DNA of 64,000 bases. It comes from Pachypanchax playfairii. Its lineage: Eukaryota > Chordata > Actinopteri > Cyprinodontiformes > Aplocheilidae. Each line of letters starts with the position of its first letter. Position 1 is the first letter of the stretch. The stretch spans positions 6,814,997-6,878,996 of the forward strand of contig SSNP01000006.1 in NCBI GenBank assembly GCA_006937955.1. Reading direction: 5' to 3'. This document shows, in pieces, positions 27,601 through 39,600 of this stretch. The notes beneath the pieces are model-generated. The model worked only from the letters and a program-made list of their open reading frames with translations, was not told the origin of the DNA and made no database searches. The position numbers and the translations under genes are program-made.

Positions 27601-30600
27601 GACAGAAGCTGGAAAAGAATGAGGCATCAACAGAGAGTCTGACCAGACGTACGTGAGTTGTCAGAAAATTGTGGCACTTCCCAAACAACCGCCGTCTCCG
27701 TGTTCGTGGCCTGGGTCGGTGGGGGTGACCTGCACCTGTCAATGAACGGGGGCTCCGTATCTGCAAACAAAGAGAAGAGGTGATTTAATTACATGTGATG
27801 ATCAGCTGGAGAATCTACAATCAAAACAGGAAGTCTGGGAAGACTGAATGTAGGTAGTTACAGTAAATCCAGTGGATCGAGTGCTGAACTGTGAGCTGAG
27901 CTTTTAAAGACTGAGGGCACAAGTTAAACACATGTCTCTAATAAAAAAAACCCACAAGGTTCCACCGCCATAATAACACATGGAAATGTTCACAGCTACT
28001 ATGCTTGAGGTTTCTCCTCCTGACTGCAGTGATTACTGAGCGGTCGACACGGGACACCCTTGTTTTTATTCCCTACAGCAACAAAGCCTGACACCTGCTT
28101 GGGCGGCCAACCTCCTGTAGACCCCCGTGACACGGGACGACAATCCCACTATGATGCATAAGAATCAGCCAGAGGGTGGACGGTATTTGCGGGATCTTGG
28201 TGAGGTCTTCAGGCGTGTATTAAGAATGCAGCAGGGTCTCCAATTTGTCCACGAGTTTTACTCTGAATTAGCAGATGTTCTAGATCAAAGTTATTATTTT
28301 GGGAGTATTTTGTGCTGTTTTGTCTTCACTTCCTGTTTTATTTTGTAGAGTTGGCTCATTGTTAGTTAGGTTTTCCACCTCTGCTGTCACACCTGATCTT
28401 GTTTTGTAATTATCACACCTGCTTCTAATTTTTAAATCTGCTATCCTTAATTTGCATAACAAATTAGCTTAACATATTTTTTTTTCATGCCCATTAAAAA
28501 CGTTTTAACACAGCATGGAGAAAAATATGTTGTGAAGATTTAAAAAAAAAAAAAAATTTAAGGGGTTCTCCCGTATTTATATCTAAAAACATCAACCACA
28601 GAGCTACGCGTGTTTACAAACCTAGGGGGGCGTGGCTTAGGAATTCTACCCGACAGGAGGGGCGAGAGTTCTGTGACTTCGTTTACATTTGTTGACATTC
28701 TAAGCTAGGCAATTTGAAATCGGGTATATCACCTTTAATCATTTCCTCTGTGTATTTACGGATTCCACCCTTCTTAAAGTTGTTTTATTGTTCACTTTTG
28801 CTAAACAAATAAATAATTTGCGCTGTCAGTTTGTCTGATCGTGCCTTGACATCTGAGTCCTCAACTCTCCCGTTTTCTCCAAATGATCTAATAACTGATG
28901 AACCAGCTTCTTTTTTAAAACAGGAAAGTTTATCTAATATTTCTGCCAAACAAACATCTTTTCTACGTCTTCCAATGTTCATCGTCTTGCATGTACATAA
29001 AACTAAACAAGTCACATTTTTGAGAAGTAAGAGATTTCATTTTTTAGTGAAACATATTGTGTTACACACAAATAATGACTGTATTTTATTCAAAGACAAA
29101 AACTGAAAATTCTATGGAACGTTTCATGAACATCATGAACATGAAGATCTAGAATGTGATTGAAACCTTTTCCACACCCTCATTAAATTACCACAATGGA
29201 GACAAACTACAGTCCTTATACTTTCTATATTTAAGCGGGATGAACTGACCGATCACAGTGACTGTAAAGGAGCAGTTCGCCTGGTTCCCAGAGCGGTCGG
29301 TTGCGATGTAGGTGATGGTTTCCTTCCCGATGGGAAGCAGCTGAGGGGGGTTGTAAACTGGTTTCACCTGCAGCACCACCTGCAAGAGTTCACATAGATT
29401 TTAGAGTTTTAAGGATCTGCTTGCTTCGACTTCTCAAGGATCCGAATTTACAGATTTTCAACCTCTTCCTGGGAGTTGTCAGTGGTAGCCGGGACGTTCC
29501 AGCTGACGTTAGAGGTACCACGCCGCTCATCTGTGTTCGCGACAATGTCTGCAGGGCACTGGAGCCACGGCGGTTCAGTGTCTGAAGAGACAGAAAAAAC
29601 GGCATCAAATGAAATCAGACTCATCAGGTTTATGTCTTGCAGGTGTTCACCCCATCACACACAGAGACCTCTGTCTGCTCTTCATCACAGAGGGAGTAAC
29701 TGTGTGAAGTCATCTGATCTCTGTAATCACATCATGTACTTATTACTGATTATTATCCAACAGAAGACAAAAAGCACCTCCATTCCAGTGAGAACCAAAG
29801 TGTAAGTCCAGGGTAAATAAATAAAAGCCATATTTTCCTCTTGAAGCCATACTGCATCAGTCCCAGGACATCAATGAATCAGTGGTATTACATCACTGAC
29901 ATGGAAAAAACAATCTGAGTATCAATTACTAGGAATTTATACATTCTGCTTTGCAACCTTGTTTGAAAAAACTCAAGTTGACGTGAGACTAAAACAGTAA
30001 AAATGTCAATGTGAAGAATTTGTTTGCTGCTGAACATTATTTATTTGACACCAGGTTATTTATTATACAACAGGTCAAACTGTCTTTTCTCTGTTTTCGA
30101 AAATTGACCCCAATCTGAAGGGAAACTGATCCACTAGTGGGTGAGAGACTGAGGAGGTTTTCCACTAAACGGATTCCAGTACCAGACTGGAGCTAGAGCT
30201 CACATAGTACCAGATCTTTCTGTTTCCAATCCCGACAGCTTCAGACTCAAACATCAGAACCAGAGCCAGTCTCAGTATCAAGTCTTTGCTGGACCAGACA
30301 AAAGAACTGGAGAACAAGAAGAATTGGACTTAAGTAAATAACCAGTGAAGAAGTTGCGAGCACCATGTTAAAAACTCTAGAGTTAATTTCACTTTTACTT
30401 ATACAAAATACTCCTCTTCAACATAAATAAGTCAAATTATCAGTGGAATAACATGAACGCATCGTCTCTTGTCTTTCTGCAATTTGTGTGTGCGTTTTAA
30501 ATCTTCAGACTCGCAGTAAAAGCAGGTCAGAGGTACAGCTGAGTGTTTTGTTTGATTTGAACCTCTTTTGTACATAGACTGGATACCTCCCTTTGAAGAT

Positions 30601-33600
30601 GGAACCACTCATTCACAACAAAGTTCCTGATACAGAAAAGTCTCTTCATCTCATTCTCCATGTAGCAAGTGAGGATGAACAGAAACCATCACAACTTGAC
30701 TGAATTAAAGACCCACTCTGATGAAAATCATGTTTTTGTGTTGTTAACATGTTCTTGTGGCATTTTTCTGTTGCTAGAGGACGTATCTTAAAGAGGCCCT
30801 TCCATTAAAAACGTTTTTCTGAGGTTTCTGTTGAATATTTCAGCTCCACAGGTGTTCTTACCTTCATAGTGGGTGTGAAAACAGGTCAACAACTTCTCTT
30901 TTAGTTTTTATCGCTCAAACTACGCAGGTGGTAATAAAACCAGAGTTCTCCCGAGTCCGAACGGCCTGTATCTGTTTCATCACAACTCCTTTGTTCGTTA
31001 GTTTTCATCAGCTCCCGCAGTTAAAACCACACCTAGCATTCTGCTGGCTAAAAGCTGTTAGCATAAGACGTACCAAACAGGAAGAGACTACGTGTGCTGT
31101 TGCCATGCGCAGCGGGGCAGGAAACAGTATGCCTTGCTCTCATAGGCTAGTTTGTTAACCAATCAGAGTCCAGCAAATTCGAATACTGAAAATGAACGAG
31201 CTGCTGCCGAAGCCTGACCAGCCGAATTTTAATGCAGACAGATTGAAAGGTCTGTTAATCAGTGTTTCCTGATGTTTTTTAGATATAAAATGTTTCATAT
31301 TACTGGTTAATACTTAAGAAATAACCACAAAGTCCTGAAATTTGTGTGAAATGGCCTCTTTAAAAAAAAATAAGCTAAAATTTTTTGAGTATTTCTGTAT
31401 TAAAATCACTGTCAATCAGTAGCAGATGCTAAAATGTGTCTAAAAAAGACTGAGTTTGTGACATAGAAAATCCACTGGGTGGGGCCACAAGCTCCTACGC
31501 CACTAGCTTACAGCTAGCGGAGCTAGCATAAACAGAGAACTCTCAGCAACAGGGAGGGGCGGAGGATCCTCCGCAGTTCCTCCCACAGCACAAAGGCAAA
31601 TTGCTAATGAGCTACAGCCACTATGCAGAAACTACTTCCTAGAAAACAGCACAGGTTTTGTGATTTTGGGCACAAACACCATAGTAATAATTTAAAAACC
31701 AGTGAGACACTTTAAAATAGATCAAATGATGATCAGAGTGGGTCTTTAAGCAGTTTAAATAGTTGAATTTTCCATCCAAAGTGCTGATGCCTGCTGAGTT
31801 TTAGGAGACAGCTTCTCTCATCGGGACCTGATGATTAATTCACTTCGACGTCCATCACTGCTTCAAACTAACATTAGGTTTGTTTATCTTTACAACAAAA
31901 AAAACATACTGTGTTTGTCATCAACAGAATGTAAAATACACAAAAGGACAGAAAATTCAGAGGAAATGCAGCAGTTTTAGCTCATGGTGATGGTTTACTT
32001 GGCAACTCAATTTTTTTTTATCAGTTTTTAAAATGTTTTTCCTTTTTGTGAATTCGGATCCATCAAAATAAAGAAAATGGGATCATGTCTTTGCCAAACA
32101 CCAACAGATGAATCCTTAAGGCTTTCTGAGCTCCAGCCTGGATCTTTAAGATCCTTCTTTCCCTCTTTAATAACAAGCAGTTCCTTCATTAGAAAACCTT
32201 CTCTGTGAGATAATCAAACAACCAGGCAGAGCTCCACCACCTGTTTCACCTGCAAGGCATCTGAAGAGCTGCAGTATGTTATAATGATCTCCAGTGAGAG
32301 CTGAGCTGAGGGACATGATGTGGTTTGTGTTAGTCTGTTTCAAGTCCCAGTTTATACAAGATGGAGAAAAATGAAGAGAATGACAATGAAAGTTAAACTT
32401 TTTATGTTCAGTGTTTCAACCTTACAGCCAGTTTACAGAAACAATCTTGAGATCAATGTCCTTCTAATAGAAAAAGGACAGCTGGTTACCTGTGCAGATT
32501 GCTTTATGGACGTTAGTGGTCCAGTTCCCAGAGCTCAGGCACACTGCTCTCTTGTTCCCCTGGAGACTGTAACCTTGACGACAAGTGAGATGGCAGATGA
32601 AGCCCAGAGACATGGTCCTTTTCCCGCAGGCAGGGGGCGACACCGAGATATTTTTAAGGCTGGTGATGGGAGGACATCGAACCTCTGGCAAAACAAAAAA
32701 TGGACATGTGACATGTGTGTTTCATGCCATGAACCATGTGCAAAAATGCACAATTGCTTTAAAAGAAACTGTTAGTAGAAGAAGCTATAAAAAACAGAAC
32801 AGAAGGCAGTTGGTGTGGAGATAAAAACTAAATTTTCTTGGATGATCTTGAGTGTATTTCCTGTGATTTAAATCCTTTGGCTTCAACATGAATGGAAGCA
32901 ATAACATTCATTTTTCTTGCAGTGCGTCAAAAACTGGCACAATAAGAAGAAATATTTGGTCAAAAATCAACCTACGGGGGTTCAAGACTGAACCACAGGA
33001 GGCTTTTCAGATAAGACTTAGCACAGCTTTCGCTCGCTGACAGGTAGATGGTTGTAATTTTCATTTTTATCCCCATGTGTAGTGTTTTACAGGCATGACT
33101 TCTAGGATATAAAGGAACACCTCTTTCAAAGGGATAAATAGCACTCTGGACTTCAATCAGATAAAAATACCCTCTGATGCCAGATGAGTTTCACCACAGC
33201 ACAAACAAACAACCCAGTCAGCTGTGACGGCAGCCCACAGAGACTGTTTATCTGTGTCGAAGATGTAATGACAGTTTGCTGGGAAAGAGTCAGAGATGGT
33301 GCGCACTGATAAGCAGAAAAATAGGGTTTTGGATGCATTTTTAAATAGCGCACGGTGCTGGTTGGTTGGCAGTGAGTCACAGCAGGCCGAAGCGGTGAGG
33401 TCGGAGGTTTGTGGTGAAACGCTCTCACACTGTTCCTTTTTTGTGTGCTTGACCCGGACGCTCTTTGCGGTGGGCGCGAGTGTGTGTAACTATTTTAACT
33501 TAACTATCAGTTTGGAAGCGTGTGAGTAATTTAGAATCCAAGTGTGTGAGTTGCTATGAGAAAGTACGAACACACACACCACATGTCGAGCTGTGCATGT

Positions 33601-36600
33601 ATGTAGAACAACATGCATTTAGAAGAAACACACAGATGCGTTCGAGGGTTTTTGTTGTGTAAGACAGACGAGTTTCGTTGAAGTGAAACACACTCTGACT
33701 GACATGAAGTTGTGTTACAAGAATAATATGCTGGTGGTGACATCTGTTATGGATCTGTGTAAACTCTGGGCTGCAAATATTTACTCTGGAAATAAAAGCA
33801 AATTCGATATCAGAATATAATCGAATTTGACTTCTCAAACAAGGAAAGTAAAATATTTTGAATGAAGAGGTAAAAGACAAAAGTGGTTGTGGACGAGATC
33901 ATCTTTACACGTGATAAACGCGCAGTAGATAAATGATTTTATACACATATTACTACAAGTTGTGACAGATTTATCATGAATGTACAGTATATATACTGTC
34001 CAATCCCTGCAGTGTTCAAACTATATGTGCTTATTTTTATTCCCTTATCAATGTCAAAGTTATTGTCCATGAAGAAAAATACAGATTTTAATGTATTTTT
34101 GTTATTTCAAAATTCCAATTTGTCACTCAGTATTTGTTTAAAGTTTATTTCCTCTCTCTCCTTGTTTGACCAGGTCTAGTGAGGAACATCAGGGTTCAGG
34201 GTGATTTTGAGATCTAACTCTAGTTTTCTTAAGATCATCTCTGTTTCCATGGTATCAGGTTATTGTATTGCTAAGATGTCAAGCTGAGGTTCTTAAACAA
34301 TAAATCAACTGGTTAAAAACCATCTACACAGGATGATGCTGCCTTTACTGTGTCCATCTGTAGCTGTGGTCACCAGCTCCAGTCTTGTGAGCCTCTAACA
34401 GCTCATTAACAAACGGGAAGTTGTGTAACTGAATCAGGTTAGATGGAGCAAGGAAACATCCACCTTACTGGATCCTGACATGTTTCCGGATCAGAGAGGA
34501 TATATATGAAGTTATGAAACTCTGTGATGTGAAGGAGATAAGGGTGTAACGGTTCACGGGAATACGTTGAACCGTTCGGTTCGGTCCACTTGCGTACCGT
34601 TTCGTTTCATTTTTTTTCATAAATTTACTTTTAATGTGATATTAAACGCAGCGGAAGTGAGTTTCCAGGTGAGTTTCTGCACGGATGCTGTATTGCGTGA
34701 CACACAGTGGAACTGCACAAACACATTGAAGTAAATACACGAGCTGGGGGGTGTAACAGAACACACACTCATACGAATCATTTCAATACTGGACTGTTAG
34801 TATAGTGCAGATGTTTACTGATCCGATTACAGCTAGTTAACAGGCTTGTTTTGCGTGTGGAGCATCTTCAGTGGCGGACTGAAAGTTTGTCGTCAGCACC
34901 GGAATCCCGCGTGAGGGTTTTGTTTTCCTCTAGCAGACGTCATGGCTGATGTAAACAAGCCGGAGCTTGAACACCCTCCTTTATCTATAAGTTCTCCTGT
35001 TTGGTAAGTTAAGCAGTATTCTATTTTTAATTTCTATTTTTATATGTTTTCTTATTTTTTAATGTTTCATTTTTATAAGAAAATATATATATAACCGTTG
35101 TTAACAAAAGTTGAAAATAAAAAAAAGCAATTATGGTTTGCTTTATTTTGCCACTTACTGTACCGAAAATGAACCGAACCGCGACCTCAAAACCGAGATA
35201 CGTACTGAGCCGTGATTTTTGTGTACCGTTACACCCCTAGAAGGAGCAACAGCTTCAAGCACCCTGCAGATAATAAGAACTCCTCATCTTCTATATACTG
35301 TAAAGCTGAGCCTGGCTGCTGTACGGAGGAAGCTCATTATCCAGGATCTCACTTTTTGGATGATGAACATAAGTTGGACTGAAACATAAATGGACCAGTA
35401 AATCAAGAGCTCTGCCTTGTGACTTATTCAGCATGAAATACTTAAGTAATGACCTCAGTACTGCAGAAGAAGCCTCAGTCCCTCGCTCTATCCAATTACC
35501 TTTAAACAAAACACCAGAATACCTCGTTCCTCCACTGCAAGGACACTAACACCACTGATTCAGACTGCAAACTGACCCAGCACACACAGAAGGTGATACA
35601 TGAAGACATTAAATTCCAGTTCTCAAGACCTCCTGTCCTGTATGTGTTCGATGTTTACCTGCCTCGGAACACCTGATTTTAATTAATAGACTTCTGTTAA
35701 ACTGGAATCATATGAAGCAGGGAAACATCTAACACATACAAGACTGGAGTTGAGAAATGCTACACTAACGGAACCACATCATATGGAAAAAAAAAAAAAA
35801 AAGTCCAATCAACACGGGAAAAGCTACAAAACAAAATGAACAATGATGACTTTTACCACAATCTAAATAGCATTTTATACGTTTTATCATATTTCCGTCA
35901 TTTAAAAAGGATGAGAAATGTAATTTACATCATAAAACCGTTACAGCTGAAGTGAAACACGACACCATTTTGTCCCAGTGGAAGATATTGCGAGGTGTTG
36001 GCATGATGAAAGCTTACCCACACACCGAGGACGGGGTCTGCTCCACTGGGAGTTGGCCTGACAGGTCAGTGTGGAGTCTCCTTCTAATCTGTAGCCTTCA
36101 TCGCAGACCACCTGACACTCGGCCCTGTAGGATGCATCACCTTCGCTGCACCGCAGGAAGCCGTGCTGGGGCCGAGCGAGGGGCGGGCAGGAGCGCACTG
36201 AAAACAGACAGAAGACAATAAACACGAGAAATAAAAAAACAGTGAAACAGAAACGAAAGCTGCTTTCTTTATTGTTTTATGTAACCAGATCCAGGTCTTG
36301 GTTTGTTGTTTCAACTCAGTTTTTTTTTGTAAATTCTGCAACACAGGCTGAAAAACTGGGACCTATAAAACTGCAACAGCCGTAAACCAGGAGGGAAAAG
36401 AACGGACAAATAATTACTGGCTGTAAATTGGAACATATCATTTAATCAAAACTGTGAAAGTCCCTATGAAATAAAAGGAAAGAAATCCTGATGTGTGTCT
36501 GCTCTGAGTTATGTTGAGGTCTAGCGGAGGGCGTGTGTGGTGTGTTATTTCTCATTGCCACCCATAGACTGACAGATCAGACCCTCTCCCTCAGGTCCCA

Positions 36601-39600
36601 GCTAGTTGGGAGGTCCTACAGCATGTGGTGAAGACGAGACTTTTAGATGAACACATACAAGCAGACATGTAAAAACTCACTTAGAAAATATATACTCCAA
36701 ACCACATGCTATAAATCTTCAACACACACCCTTAAATATTCAGTGTCTTGGTATTTCTGAGTCACACTGTCAAAACTAGCATTTCCTCATTAATCTCCTG
36801 ACCTCTGCAGCGCCCTCTACCCCCGTCAACATCTGGCCTGGTATAAAAGTGGTAATGCTGTCACTCAGTAGGAGCACATCTGTATGATCTCAGTCTGTGA
36901 AGTGCGAGTCTTTCTCTACTGGCTACATGTACTCGCTCTGGGAGTCGACAAGTTAACGCGACACATCGACTCCCGTCCTTCAGTTTGACAATCTCCATTA
37001 GAGCAGCTTAAATAGAATAAGTTTGCAGATCTGATTTAAAGGTTGAATATGGAACAATTTAATAAAAAGCTATATATATTTTTTAAAATACGATATTTCC
37101 TTTAAAAATTATTAAATAATGGAACCAGCTGCTGTTAGAAAAGGTGAATTTGGTTGCTAGAACATGTAAAGACAGTGGACACATGTATGTAATAAACTTG
37201 AGCTAGAAACTTGTTTTTTAGTCTTATTGCTTTGATTTTGGAGTGTAAGGTTTATTTAAAAAAAACAAATTATAAATATAGGAATAAAAAAGTAAAGGGA
37301 ACCATCATTACCTAAAGTTGTCCAATTTGTTTGAAAGAATAAAATCAAAATGAAAAAAGCTACGCGGATACACTTGCTTAAAGAGGCCCTTCCATTAAAA
37401 ACTGTTTTTCTGAGGTTTCTGTTGAATATTTTAGCTCCACAGGTGTTCTTACCTTCATAGTGGGTGTGAAAACAGGTCAACAACTTCTCTTTCAGTTTTA
37501 ATCTCTCAAACTATGCAGGTGGTGATAACACCAGAGTCCGAACGGCCGGTATCTGTTTCATCACAACTCCTTTGTTTGTTAGTATTCATCGGCTCCCGCA
37601 GTTGAAACCACGCCTAGCATGCTGCTGGCTAAAAGCTGTAGCATAAGACGTAGCAAACAGGAAGCGAGAACGTCTGATGTTTCCATGCGCAGCGGGGCAG
37701 GAAACAGTATACCTTGCTCTCATAGGCTAGTTTGTTAACCAATCTTAGTCCAGCAAATTCGAATAATGAATATTGATGAGTTGCAGCCAAAGCCAGACGA
37801 ATCTTCAGACAGATTGAAAGGTCTGTTAATCTGTGTTTCTTAATGTTTTTAGATATAAAATGTTTCATATTACTGGTTAATACTTCAGAAATAACCACAA
37901 AGTCATGAAATTTGTATGAAATGGCCTCTTTAAGGGATAATTTAGATTTTTTTGAAGTGGGTTTCAGAGTAAAAGTTACGAGGACAAATTTAGAGGAAAT
38001 ATGACCGATGTAAAGAAAATAAAGAAACTCAAAAACTTTGGTTCATGCAAACGTTTACCAGCTTTTCCATTGTGGTTATTTTTCATCAAAAGGCTGTTTA
38101 GAAGTTGGAAAAAATCCCACGCTCAAAACTTTTTGTGTGAAACATGAGTTACAAAACAAACATAATAATATATCTCAAGGAAAAGGAACACAGAGTTAAA
38201 GATAAGAAAATTGTGTTAACCTAAACTGTTTGATGTCATGATTTTGTATTTGTGCATTTTGTCGTTTATTCTTATAATTTTCTTGTTTCATTTGGCATCT
38301 TTTCTTGTGTTTGATGTAGTCCCTGTGTTTTTCCTATTGTTTTCCCTCAGCTCCACCTGTTCAGCTTCTCATACCTGTTCCTCATCTGATAATGTACTAT
38401 ACTGCTTCTCATCACTAAACTCTCCTTCCTCTAAAAAGTTATTTATTGTTTTTTACTGACCAGTGTTTACATCCTGTGTCCTCGTGTCCTCGGTACATCC
38501 CCCAGTTTTTGTACATTTTAGTTTTCCTTCTTGCCAGGATTCATTTAAATTGATAAACATATTGGGGATTTGAATTTTGAATTTTAAAAAATCATTTCTG
38601 AAAAAGTCTGATAAACATTTGAACTTGAGGTTCTTTACATGGAGCTCATTCTGGCTGCTGCCTGCAGCAGGTAAGATATTTACTGCTGACAACAGCTTGA
38701 CAGAAACTCACTTCAAACCCTCCAAAAAGCATTTCAATAGGAAAAATGTTTCTAAATGGCTTTAAAATACTGTTATACCCTACAGCAATCATTAGGACTG
38801 TTAATATCATTAGGGACAAATAGTATATGAATGAGCTAGCACGGCTATGCTTACCTTTTATTGTAGTAAAGTTTAGTCATTGACAAAAATTAGGACAACC
38901 CCCCCCCCCATCATTTGTGCCTCATTTAGGCTAATTTTGTTCAACCAAGGGTTCAGGACTTTAGCCAATGTCAGAGTACACGAAAGGACACGCCCTTCGA
39001 CAGGGAACAAAGGCGAGCAGCAGCAGTAAAGTGGTGGATTTTTTACTTTCTCATCAATCGAAACATTAGTAACAAAAAAATGAACAAACAGAAAATCGTC
39101 CTTGGTATTACTAAAAGGATTAAGACAAATTTAGGATGTAAGAGGAAACAGCGCCTCCTTGTGGTAAACTTAATAGAATCTTGTGAAACTATTTTTTGCA
39201 CTGAAGTTGTTGATTTGAGCTCCTCTTTAAATAACATCACAACTCTTCAGTGATCCCTATCGGTTGATACTGGGTTCGATAACTTGCTTTATATCAGGAT
39301 GTTTGGTCTGATCTGTTGACAGCAGCTGAGGTGATGAACAAGTTTTTAGACCTTGTTGTTTGAAGATCTTTTCACCATTGCTGCTGTTCATGCCATGTCA
39401 TAAAAACCATTGAAATATAGAAATATCAGACTTTATTGGCGCTCTTCACCTCTGCAGCTCGCTGGTGTCCCTGACCATGTACCATCAGCCTGACACAGTC
39501 TGATGCTGGTTCCATGAAGCTCAAAACCCGACTGGCACCGCACTCCACATGCAGCATCAAAGTGGTTGTTACACACATTCTGGACAAAAAACCCATTTTC

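Noticed and set aside
32320..32775. 151-codon plus-strand open frame
   Set aside because: It runs antisense over sushi 3 exon w4 and has no domain; the open frame reflects codon bias on the other strand.
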